DNA of 64,000 nt from Flavobacterium sharifuzzamanii (GTDB taxonomy: Bacteria; Bacteroidota; Bacteroidia; Flavobacteriales; Flavobacteriaceae). Positions 51,681-59,421 of the stretch are shown one piece after another. Position 1 is the stretch's first letter. Each line of letters begins with the position of its first letter. Position numbers and translations under genes: made by a program. Location: contig NZ_QJGZ01000041.1 of assembly GCF_003254585.1 (NCBI RefSeq), forward strand, positions 62,001 through 126,000. The letters are read 5' to 3'. The notes under the pieces were generated by a model. It made no database searches. It saw only the letters and a list, made by a program, of their open reading frames with translations, and was not told the DNA's origin.

Positions 51681-53330
51681 ATGAAAAAAGTTGTACTGAT
51701 TTTTATTCTTGTTTTCACTCAGACCATTTTTGGTTTGAATAAGATTACGCAGACAGAAAAACTGGCAGCAACTTGCAAAGTTTGGGGATTCTTAAAATAT
51801 TATCATCCCAAAATTGCCAGTGGAGAATTGAATTGGGATAATCAGCTTTTAGAAAAATTGCCAAAAATTGAAAAAGCCCAAACGAAAGAAGAGTTTTCAT
51901 TAATCTTAGAAAACTGGATTGATGATTTAGGACCAGTAAAAGAAACAGCGCCGATTGTTGCGCCAAAAGACGTTAAGTTTTTTGATAAGAATTTTGATCT
52001 GAGTTGGTTTAATAATAAGTTGTTCTCTAAAAAGCTTTCGAAGAAATTAAAATTTATTGAAGAAAATAGGTTTCAGAGTGATGAGGAATTTGGGCCAAGT
52101 TTTGACGGTTTTAAAAACTTAAAGAATTATTTTAATCTAGATTACACAGACAAAAACGCAAAGCTTTTAATGTTATATGCATATTGGAATTTAGTAGAAT
52201 ATTATTTTCCTTATAAGTACATAATGGATCAGAAATGGGATTTGACCTTAAATGAAGTCCTCCCCTCTGTTATTCAGTCGAATACTCCAGAAGAATTTTA
52301 TAAGGTATTAAGAAAAACAGCGGCAAAACTAGATGATAGCCATGTTGAATTTCATATATATCCGTCTGTAGCAACAGAAAAAAAGAGTTTTTATTTTTTT
52401 CCGGCAACGGGCAAAATAATAGAAGAAAAACTTGTAATCACAGAGATTTTAGGAGACAGTCTTGCTGAGGCAGATGGTATTAAAATTGGGACAGTAATTA
52501 CTAAAATAAATGATAAAAGCATCAAGGAAATTATTGAAGAGAAAAGGGATATTGTTTCTGCTTCAAATGAGGTTGCTTTTCTGGATAAAGTTCTGCGCAC
52601 AATTTTAATGAGCGAATCTGAAAAGGTAAACGTAGAATTTTTTAAAGATGGAAAATACGAAACAAAGTCAATGATTTGGTTTAATTATCATGATTCGCAC
52701 CGAAATGAATATAAAAAAGGAGCTCAAAAAAAGAAAGATAAATTTAAACTGCTCAACAATAATATAGGCTATGTTAATATGGGAGTGATAAAACCCAAAA
52801 ACATTCCAGATATGGTTGAAGCTTTAAAAAATACAAAAGCAATTGTTTTTGATATAAGAAATTATCCGCTAGGCACTTATAAAGTAATTTCAGACTTTCT
52901 AAATGCTAACGAAGAGAAATTTGTGATTTATACTTATCCCTATTTAAACTATCCAGGAAAATACTATTGGACGGAGGGAAGAAATGCAGGGTTTGAGAAT
53001 AAAGACCATTATAAAGGAAAAGTGATTGTATTATTGGATGAGAATTCTATAAGCCAATCAGAATGGACAGCGATGTGTTTTCAAACAGCTGGAAATACCA
53101 CAATAATAGGAAGTCAGACAGCTGGAGCAGATGGTAATGTGTTTGAATTTGATTTTAATGGATTTCATACGGGCTTTTCAGGAATTGGCGTTTATTACCC
53201 AGATGGTAGAGAAACACAACGTATAGGAATTGTACCCGATATTGAAATAAAACCAACAATTTTAGGTATTCAACAAGGCAAAGATGAGGTTTTGGAACGC
53301 GCTTTGCTATATATAGAAACAGGAAAATAA
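51681..53330 (+). CDS. S41 family peptidase (tail-specific protease type)
   Basis: The 549-residue protein has a signal peptide (1-18, ending IFGL) and a C-terminal S41 core; NSISQSEWTAM holds the nucleophilic serine and the segment SQTAGADGNVFEFDFNGFHT follows as in C-terminal processing proteases. A PDZ-like segment (about 245-300; SLAEADGIKIGTVITKIND) precedes it. It is monocistronic. The start at 51681 is chosen for its signal peptide. Substrate unknown. Confidence 0.87.
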   Translation: MKKVVLIFILVFTQTIFGLNKITQTEKLAATCKVWGFLKYYHPKIASGELNWDNQLLEKLPKIEKAQTKEEFSLILENWIDDLGPVKETAPIVAPKDVKFFDKNFDLSWFNNKLFSKKLSKKLKFIEENRFQSDEEFGPSFDGFKNLKNYFNLDYTDKNAKLLMLYAYWNLVEYYFPYKYIMDQKWDLTLNEVLPSVIQSNTPEEFYKVLRKTAAKLDDSHVEFHIYPSVATEKKSFYFFPATGKIIEEKLVITEILGDSLAEADGIKIGTVITKINDKSIKEIIEEKRDIVSASNEVAFLDKVLRTILMSESEKVNVEFFKDGKYETKSMIWFNYHDSHRNEYKKGAQKKKDKFKLLNNNIGYVNMGVIKPKNIPDMVEALKNTKAIVFDIRNYPLGTYKVISDFLNANEEKFVIYTYPYLNYPGKYYWTEGRNAGFENKDHYKGKVIVLLDENSISQSEWTAMCFQTAGNTTIIGSQTAGADGNVFEFDFNGFHTGFSGIGVYYPDGRETQRIGIVPDIEIKPTILGIQQGKDEVLERALLYIETGK

Positions 53331-53344
53331 CCCTGTCTGTTGTA

Positions 53345-53432
53345 CTGAAGAACGAGGGATCGCACTAGCTGATCGAGAGAAAAAATGGGGGTTTTCTCCT
53401 CGAAGCTTCTTGTGAGATCCTTTGTTCTTCAG
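53345..53432. repeat. Short inverted-repeat element (MITE-like)
   Basis: The 17-bp ends (53345-53361 and 53416-53432) are inverted with 15 of 17 matching (CTGAAGAACGAGGGATC). The interior includes CGAAGCTTCTTGTGAGATCC, similar in style to the larger element at 56750. It lies after the S41 gene in a 305-bp gap. Confidence 0.65.
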
Positions 53433-53460
53433 AATGATAAAAAATAGGTTGTTATTATTC

Positions 53461-53500
53461 AAACCTCTGTTAAAGTTTTAAACTTCGACAGAGGTTTTTT
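53461..53500 (+). terminator. Terminator after the S41 peptidase gene
   Basis: A perfect 10-bp stem (AAACCTCTGT, 53461-53470, with 53488-53497) extended by TAAAGT/ACTTCG pairs, followed by TTTTTT. The rest of the gap up to tatD contains AAATCCG/ATCTGCG words (53518-53576) of the 10-bp repeat style and no gene. Confidence 0.8.
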
Positions 53501-53635
53501 CTTTTTTAATTCAAAAAAAATCCGTTTTCATCTGCGTTTTTACGAAGTAAATCCGTTAAATCCGCGTCCCTTAATCTCTACGAAATTGCTATTCTTTTAA
53601 TATTGTCGTAATTTTGGCACTTTAAAATTACAGCC

Positions 53636-54415
53636 TTGAATTCAACACCCATTATTACCGATACCCACACGCACTTATATTCTGAAGAGTTTGATCAGGA
53701 TCGTGACGAAATGATTCAGCGTGCTATTGATGCCGGAATTACACGTTTTTTTATTCCTGCAATTGATGCTGCGGCAACTCAATCTATGTACGATTTAGAA
53801 AGAAATTATCCTGAAAATATATTTCTAATGATGGGTTTGCATCCCACTTACGTGAAAGATAATTATCTGGACGAATTGGCGCATGTGGAAGCAGAATTGT
53901 CTAAAAGAAAATTCTATGCAGTTGGCGAAATCGGAATCGATTTGTATTGGGATAAAACGCATTTAAAAGAACAGCAAATTGCTTTTAAGAGGCAAATTCA
54001 GCTGGCAAAACAGTACAAATTGCCAATCGTAATTCATTGCCGTGAAGCATTTGATGAAATTTTTGAAGTATTAGAAGAAGAAAAATCTGAAGATTTGTTT
54101 GGGATTTTTCATTGTTTTTCCGGAACTTTAGAACAAGCAGAACGCGCAATTTCTTACAAAATGAAATTAGGGATAGGCGGGGTTGTTACTTTTAAGAACG
54201 GAAAAATCGATCAGTTTTTAAATCAAATCGATTTAAAGCATATTGTTTTGGAGACAGATTCACCGTATTTAGCACCGATTCCGTATAGAGGAAAAAGAAA
54301 TGAAAGCAGTTATTTGGTCAACGTTATAGCTAAGTTGAGTGATGTGTATGGAGTTTCTGCAGAAGAAATTGCAGCAATTACCACCCAAAACTCAAAAGAC
54401 GTTTTTGGGATTTAA
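53636..54415 (+). CDS. tatD: TatD family metal-dependent hydrolase
   Basis: The 259-residue protein is a TIM-barrel hydrolase with metal ligands H10/H12-type motif TDTHTHLYSEEF, GEIGIDLYWD, VIHCREAF, FHCFSGT and LETDSPYLAP in the usual order. TatD enzymes act as 3'-5' DNA/RNA exonucleases in DNA repair. The start is TTG at 53636; no ATG would keep the first ligand motif intact. Its neighbour 65 bp downstream is an acyltransferase. Confidence 0.92.
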   Translation: MNSTPIITDTHTHLYSEEFDQDRDEMIQRAIDAGITRFFIPAIDAAATQSMYDLERNYPENIFLMMGLHPTYVKDNYLDELAHVEAELSKRKFYAVGEIGIDLYWDKTHLKEQQIAFKRQIQLAKQYKLPIVIHCREAFDEIFEVLEEEKSEDLFGIFHCFSGTLEQAERAISYKMKLGIGGVVTFKNGKIDQFLNQIDLKHIVLETDSPYLAPIPYRGKRNESSYLVNVIAKLSDVYGVSAEEIAAITTQNSKDVFGI

Positions 54416-54479
54416 CCTGAGCCTTACAAAACTTTAATTTTTTTTTTGTTCTTTTGCCCACTTTAAACAATTATAAATA

Positions 54480-55616
54480 ATGCAGAAATTTGATGCCATT
54501 CGACCGTTTTATGATTCCGAAATAAATGAAGCACTTCATGCTGTGGTCAATCATCCTATGATGAAAACCATGATGAACTTTACTTTTCCGGATGTAGAAG
54601 ATGAGGTTTGGAAGGAGCAATTGAAGAAAACACACTCGATTCGTGATTTTCAATGCAACTTTATTTATAACACTATCCAGAAAGTTTTAGAAAAAAGCTC
54701 TGAAGGATTAACGACTTCAGGTTTTGAAAAACTGGAACCAAATACTTCTTATCTATTTATCTCAAATCATAGAGATATTCTTCTAGATACTACATTGCTA
54801 AATGTCTGTTTATTTGAACATGGTTTAGTAATGACAGCTTCGGCAATTGGAGACAATTTGGTTAAAAAAGCTTTTCTGGCAACTTTGGCAAAATTAAACC
54901 GAAACTTTTTAGTTTTAAGAGGTTTATCGCCTAGAGAAATGCTTCAAAGTTCAAAATTATTGTCTGAATATATGGGACAATTACTGCTTCGCGAAAACCG
55001 TTCGGTTTGGATTGCTCAGAGAGAAGGAAGAACAAAAGATGGAAATGACGAAACCAATCCAGGAGTTTTAAAAATGATTGGAATGGGTTCTGATGAAGAA
55101 AACTTAATGGATTATTTTAAGAAATTAAAAATAGTTCCTGTTTCTATTTCATACGAATACGATCCAACAGATGTTTTAAAAATGCCACAATTAATGGCAG
55201 AAGCAAACAACGAAGTGTATGTAAAAGATAAAAACGAAGATTTCATGAATATCATTAGCGGTATCATGGGAACCAAAAAGAGAATACACATTTCGGTAGG
55301 CGATGTTTTAGACACTGAAATCGATCAGATTGTGGCAGAAAATGATAATGTAAACAAACAGGTTCAAGCATTGGCGCAGACTATTGATGATGTTATCTTG
55401 AAAAACTACCAATTATGGCCAACAAACTTTATTGCTTACGATATTTTAAACGAGGCAGATAGATTTGCTGACAAGTACAAAGAAAGTGAAAAACAGCTTT
55501 TTGAGCGTCGTTTAGAAATGCGTATCGGAAGTGATAATCCTGTGACAAGACAAGGATTTTTAGCTATGTATGCAAATCCTGTTGTCAACAAATTAAAATA
55601 CCAAGATGTCATCTAA
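54480..55616 (+). CDS. 1-acyl-glycerol-3-phosphate acyltransferase-like protein
   Basis: The 378-residue protein has the PlsC-type motif NHRDILLD (N96 to D103; catalytic His and Asp) and the downstream glycine/arginine motif WIAQREGRTKDGN. It lacks an obvious membrane anchor and is longer than classical PlsC (about 245), resembling the larger acyltransferase-domain proteins of Bacteroidota. It probably acts in lipid synthesis; acyl donor and acceptor are not clear. Its stop overlaps the asparaginase start by 11 bp. Confidence 0.82.
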   Translation: MQKFDAIRPFYDSEINEALHAVVNHPMMKTMMNFTFPDVEDEVWKEQLKKTHSIRDFQCNFIYNTIQKVLEKSSEGLTTSGFEKLEPNTSYLFISNHRDILLDTTLLNVCLFEHGLVMTASAIGDNLVKKAFLATLAKLNRNFLVLRGLSPREMLQSSKLLSEYMGQLLLRENRSVWIAQREGRTKDGNDETNPGVLKMIGMGSDEENLMDYFKKLKIVPVSISYEYDPTDVLKMPQLMAEANNEVYVKDKNEDFMNIISGIMGTKKRIHISVGDVLDTEIDQIVAENDNVNKQVQALAQTIDDVILKNYQLWPTNFIAYDILNEADRFADKYKESEKQLFERRLEMRIGSDNPVTRQGFLAMYANPVVNKLKYQDVI

Positions 55617-56637
55617 AGCAAAAATATTATTGGTTTATACCGGAGGAACCATCGGTATGAGCAAAGATTTTGAAACAGGAGCACTAAAAGCTTTCAATTT
55701 TGGTAAACTAATCCAGAAAATTCCCGAAATCAAACAATTGGAATGTGAAATAGAATCAATTTCGTTCGAACATCCAATAGATTCTTCAAATATGAATCCC
55801 GAAATGTGGACCAAGATTGCCGCAATTATCGAGGAAAATTACAACGCTTACGACGGATTTGTTGTCCTTCACGGATCAGATACTATGTCGTATTCGGCTT
55901 CGGCATTGAGTTTTATGCTCGAGAATTTAGCAAAACCAGTTGTGTTTACAGGTTCGCAATTGCCAATTGGAGATTTGCGCACCGATGCCAAAGAAAACCT
56001 AATTACAGCAATTCAGATTGCTTCTCTTCAGGAAAATGGAAAACCAGTTATTACAGAAGTCTGTTTATATTTTGAATACAAATTGTATCGCGGAAACCGA
56101 ACTTCTAAAGTAAATGCAGAACATTTCAAAGCTTTTACAGCGCCAAATTATCCTGAATTGGTAGAATCTGGTGTTCATTTAACATTAAACAGACATTTAT
56201 TTCTTCCTGTAAATAAAGACGCAAAACTGATCGTTCATAAGAATTTGGACAATCACGTTGCCATTATAAAAATGTTCCCTGGAATGAGCGAAATTGTTTT
56301 GGCTTCAATCCTTGAAACCAAAGGTTTAAGAGGAATTATTCTCGAAACTTACGGTTCTGGAAATGCACCAACCGAAGATTGGTTTTTAAACTTAATAGAA
56401 AAAGCCATCAAATCTGGAATGCATATCGTAAACGTAACGCAATGTTCAGGCGGAAGCGTAAATATGGGGCAATATGAAACCAGTACTGCTTTAAAATCGC
56501 TAGGAGTTATTTCAGGAAAAGATATCACGACAGAAGCGGCAATTACAAAATTAATGTATTTGTTAGGGCATAATATTCCGCAAAACGAGTTTAAAGATAT
56601 TTTTGAAACAGCACTTCGCGGGGAAATCTCTCTTTAA
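55606..56637 (+). CDS. ansA: Type I L-asparaginase
   Basis: The 343-residue cytoplasmic enzyme hydrolyses asparagine to aspartate and ammonia. LVYTGGTIGM near the N-terminus and VVLHGSDTMSYSASAL contain the two conserved threonines, and GTYGSGNAP-like LETYGSGNAP follows. Absence of a signal peptide agrees with cytosolic type I. It overlaps the acyltransferase gene by 11 bp. Confidence 0.93.
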   Translation: MSSKAKILLVYTGGTIGMSKDFETGALKAFNFGKLIQKIPEIKQLECEIESISFEHPIDSSNMNPEMWTKIAAIIEENYNAYDGFVVLHGSDTMSYSASALSFMLENLAKPVVFTGSQLPIGDLRTDAKENLITAIQIASLQENGKPVITEVCLYFEYKLYRGNRTSKVNAEHFKAFTAPNYPELVESGVHLTLNRHLFLPVNKDAKLIVHKNLDNHVAIIKMFPGMSEIVLASILETKGLRGIILETYGSGNAPTEDWFLNLIEKAIKSGMHIVNVTQCSGGSVNMGQYETSTALKSLGVISGKDITTEAAITKLMYLLGHNIPQNEFKDIFETALRGEISL

Positions 56638-56641
56638 ATAA

Positions 56642-56706
56642 AAATTCCAATATTTTTAAATCCCAAATCCCAAATTCCAAGATCTAAAGTTGGAATTTGG
56701 GATTTT
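56642..56706. repeat. Heptamer repeat hairpin, likely ansA terminator
   Basis: Seven words of 7 bp run in unbroken register from 56658 to 56706 (AAATCCC, AAATCCC, AAATTCC, AAGATCT, then AAAGTTG, GAATTTG, GGATTTT). The last three are the inverse of the first three, so the element folds into a hairpin and then runs into a T tract, as expected of a terminator just behind ansA. Confidence 0.8.
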
Positions 56707-56749
56707 TTTATTGAAAATTTTATTAAAAATTTCGCTTAACCGCGTAGTT

Positions 56750-56963
56750 TGTCATCCTGACGAAGGAAGGATCACACAAGAAACTCGGCAACGTTAAGAT
56801 AGCGAAACCCGACAGGTTTTAAAACCTGTCGGGTTTGTTTTTAATGGATTAAACGTTCAGTTTGTCATTTCGACGAAGGAGAAATCTTCGCGAGAAGCTC
56901 GATAAAGATTAGTTCATTAGCATGCGGAATTACTAGTGTAATCCTTCCTTCGTCAGGATGACA
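56750..56963. mobile_element. MITE-like element with 23-bp perfect terminal inverted repeats
   Basis: The ends 56750-56772 and 56941-56963 are perfect inverted copies (starting TGTCATCCTGACGAAGGA). The 214-bp element has no reading frame and contains internal copies of a related word, GTCATTTCGACGAAGGAGAA (56861-56880), plus a perfect 32-bp palindrome at 56805-56836 that resembles a terminator. Its structure indicates a non-autonomous repeat, possibly mobile. The 346-bp gap holds only this and the ansA heptamer hairpin. Confidence 0.7.
56805..56836. terminator. Perfect 32-bp palindrome inside the MITE-like element
   Basis: AAACCCGACAGGTTTT and its exact complement (56821-56836) form a hairpin with no loop excess, followed by TTGTTTTT on the plus strand. 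It could terminate transcription from either side. Confidence 0.6.
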
Positions 56964-56983
56964 AGACTGTGGGAAATTGGAAT

Positions 56984-58228
56984 TTAGTTTTTAGAATTTT
57001 GATATGGAACCGGGCAAGTTTCCAAGTCTTCTTCGGTTGCTTTATGTTTCTTGTAATACACATAAACAATTACAGAAAGAATACAAATAATTCCCTGAAT
57101 GGCAACAGTAGTTCTTACGCCAAGCGAATGAGAAACATAACCAATAATTAAACTTCCCACAGGAATCATTCCTTGATAAGCCATCATATAATAACTGATG
57201 CTTCTAGAACGCATGCTAACAATACTGTGGGTCTGAATATAAATGTTGATAGATGAAGTTTGTCCCATCATCCCGATTCCGCTCAAAGTCATACAGATTA
57301 ACGCAATTGTAATACTACTTGAAATAGCCAAAATAATGATACTGAAACCTAATAATAGACTGGCAGCAATCATTAATTTCCCCATATTTTCAGCTGATTT
57401 TAAATTGGCCAAATAAATTGCTGATATAACAGAACCAATTCCTGCAGCGCTCTCAAACCAACTGAAAGTTTCGGCATTACCGCTAAAAATATCTTTTGCG
57501 AAAACAGGCATCAAAGTATTAAATGAAATTACGAATAAACTGCTGCAAGTTAACATCAAAAGCATTCTTGCCATTTCGGTTTCTTTTTTCACATAATCCA
57601 AACCTTCTATAAGATCGTCTAGCATTTTAAGCTTGTTTTCGGCTTTGATATGAGGTGTAATTTTCATCATCATTAGCGAAATCAAAACAGGTACGTAACT
57701 CACAAAATTCCCGATAAAACAGATATCTTCTCCATATTGATGCAGAATGATTCCGGCAAGCGCAGGACCTGCAATTCGGGCAAAATTGTTCATGGTTGAG
57801 TTAAGTGCGACTGCGTTTGGAAGATCTTCTTTATTGTCGACAATATCAATCATCATAGTCTGGCGGCAAGTCATATCAAAAGCATTGATAATTCCTTGAA
57901 TTAAGCTCAAAGCCAGAATAAAATTGATGTTGTAAATTTTAAGATAAATGAGCAATGCTAAAGTTCCCGCCTGAAGCATAGCGAGAGATTGTAAAAACAA
58001 AATGGTTTTATGTCTGTCGTAACGTCCAATAATACTTCCCGCAAGTGGTGCGAGAAACAAAGACGGAATCATACTTAAAAAAGTGGCTAAACCCAATAAA
58101 AAGACCGATCCTGTTATGCTGTAAACCATCCAGCTTACGGCGGTTTTCTGCATCCAGGTTCCGATAACCGAAACAGATTGTCCGTAAAAGAATAACTTGA
58201 AATTTTTTGATTTTAAGGCTTTAAACAT
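56984..58228 (-). CDS. MFS exporter (EntS-like, MFS_3)
   Basis: The 414-residue transporter begins MFKALKSKNFKLFFYGQSVS and continues GTWMQKTAVSWMVYSITGS, the start of MFS_3 transporters such as the enterobactin exporter EntS. About 12 helices are visible, with GIIGRYDRHKTIL as motif A. The start at 58228 is chosen to match family starts, as the upstream in-frame ATG adds MYQIIKI only. Substrate unknown. It is divergent from a LysR-type regulator. Confidence 0.85.
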   Translation of the reverse strand: MFKALKSKNFKLFFYGQSVSVIGTWMQKTAVSWMVYSITGSVFLLGLATFLSMIPSLFLAPLAGSIIGRYDRHKTILFLQSLAMLQAGTLALLIYLKIYNINFILALSLIQGIINAFDMTCRQTMMIDIVDNKEDLPNAVALNSTMNNFARIAGPALAGIILHQYGEDICFIGNFVSYVPVLISLMMMKITPHIKAENKLKMLDDLIEGLDYVKKETEMARMLLMLTCSSLFVISFNTLMPVFAKDIFSGNAETFSWFESAAGIGSVISAIYLANLKSAENMGKLMIAASLLLGFSIIILAISSSITIALICMTLSGIGMMGQTSSINIYIQTHSIVSMRSRSISYYMMAYQGMIPVGSLIIGYVSHSLGVRTTVAIQGIICILSVIVYVYYKKHKATEEDLETCPVPYQNSKN

Positions 58229-58285
58229 GATCTTAATTATTTGATACAAAGGTCGGGATTATGATTTCATTAGAAAAATTAATAA

Positions 58286-58316
58286 TTTTACTGATAATAA
58301 GTAGTAAAACTTATCA
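58286..58316. promoter_or_regulatory. Candidate LysR-type operator between divergent genes
   Basis: TTTTACT-N10-AGTAAAA (58286-58309) overlaps a second inverted repeat, TGATAA/TTATCA (58292-58316). They lie immediately upstream of the lysR start, the usual place of the autoregulatory site of a divergently transcribed LysR gene. Confidence 0.5.
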
Positions 58317-58318
58317 AT

Positions 58319-59200
58319 ATGGAAATCTATCAACTGCAATATTTTATTAAAACTGCTGAGGTTTTGCATTTTACAAAAGCAGCTGAATTGTGTTTTGTAA
58401 CGCAATCGGGGCTTTCACAGCAAATTAAAAAACTCGAAGAAGAACTTGGAATGCCATTGTTTAAGCGAATTGGCAAAAAAGTGCAATTGACAGAAGCGGG
58501 CGCTGTTTTTCTGATTCATGCCAAAAAAGTGGTCGAAAATGTTGAAAACGGAAAACAGGCTATTGAAGATTTGAACGAAATGATTGGCGGAGAACTCCGA
58601 ATTGGCGTAACCTATATTTTCGGATTATTGATTTTGCCCGTTGTAAATGCATTTGCCAAAAGATATCTGAATTTAAGAATAGTTGTAGAATACGGTACTA
58701 CAGAAGCTTTAGAACAAAAACTGATTAATAATGAACTGGATTTGGTTCTAGTAATTTCATCACACGAAATTGGTCCTCCAATTCAGAAAGTGCCTTTGTT
58801 TACCTCAAACATGGTTATGGCGGTTTCAAAATCGAACTCTTTGGCTGAATTAGAAAAAATACCCTTTAAGAAATTAGATGAAGTGCCGCTAATTCTTCCG
58901 GGAAAAGGTTCCAATTCGAGAGAATATGTTGAATTGTTGTTTGCAAAACACAATATGAATCCGAAAATTTCGATAGAGTTAAATTCGATTCATGCTTTAC
59001 TGCAAATGGTAGAAAATAGTGATTGGGCAACTATTGTAGCCGAAAAAGCATTGAAAGGTTGGGAGCATAGCCTTAAAGCCATTCAGATTACAGGAGTTGT
59101 AACCAAAAGAGATTCGTTTATGCTAACGATTGGCAGTTATCAAAAGAAGGCAGTTAAATTGTTTATGGAAGAATTTCGAAAAAGTATAAACGAAACTTAA
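58319..59200 (+). CDS. LysR family transcriptional regulator
   Basis: The 293-residue protein begins MEIYQLQYFIKTAEVLHF and has the LysR winged helix-turn-helix (about 1-60: AAELCFVTQSGLSQQIKKLEEELG) and a two-lobed effector domain. It probably controls the divergent MFS exporter gene and itself from the shared 90-bp region. The effector cannot be told. It may be of the CynR/CysB/HcaR kind; this is a loose guess from the N-terminus. Confidence 0.92.
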   Translation: MEIYQLQYFIKTAEVLHFTKAAELCFVTQSGLSQQIKKLEEELGMPLFKRIGKKVQLTEAGAVFLIHAKKVVENVENGKQAIEDLNEMIGGELRIGVTYIFGLLILPVVNAFAKRYLNLRIVVEYGTTEALEQKLINNELDLVLVISSHEIGPPIQKVPLFTSNMVMAVSKSNSLAELEKIPFKKLDEVPLILPGKGSNSREYVELLFAKHNMNPKISIELNSIHALLQMVENSDWATIVAEKALKGWEHSLKAIQITGVVTKRDSFMLTIGSYQKKAVKLFMEEFRKSINET

Positions 59201-59247
59201 TTTTACTTTTTAAACTCGATTTTTTTTGTGTTATTTGCAGACCAAAT

Positions 59248-59334
59248 AGAGAGGTGTCCGAGTGGTTTAAGGAGCTAGCCTGGAAAGCTAGTATATGGGT
59301 AACTGTATCGAGGGTTCGAATCCCTTCTTCTCTG
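59248..59334 (+). tRNA. tRNA-Ser (GGA)
   Basis: The cloverleaf is complete: acceptor AGAGAGG pairs with CTTCTCT (327-333), the anticodon stem CTAGC/GCTAG frames loop CTGGAAA with anticodon GGA at 59282-59284, a long variable arm as in all serine tRNAs follows, and the T loop is TTCGAAT. The discriminator is G and CCA is not encoded. It lies just upstream of a type I restriction locus. Confidence 0.96.
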
Positions 59335-59356
59335 CAAATTAAACTCAAATAATATG

Positions 59357-59390
59357 AAACCTCGGAATCTGTATTTCGGGGTTTTTTATT
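59357..59390 (+). terminator. Terminator after tRNA-Ser
   Basis: An 11-bp stem with G-U pairs (59357-59367 with 59374-59384) running into TTTTTT lies about 20 bp beyond the tRNA. Confidence 0.75.
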
Positions 59391-59421
59391 AACTTTCTCC
59401 AATTACCAAATAAACAACAAA

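Noticed and set aside
53345..53432. Inverted-repeat element as a rho-independent terminator
   Set aside because: The arms are 54 bp apart and lack a T run; the true terminator is at 53461-53500.
9888..56706. Heptamer elements as CRISPR arrays
   Set aside because: Units are contiguous without spacers and too short; no cas gene is in the window.
59163..59402. A 79-codon frame opposite the tRNA gene
   Set aside because: It is antisense to tRNA-Ser; the cloverleaf explains the sequence.
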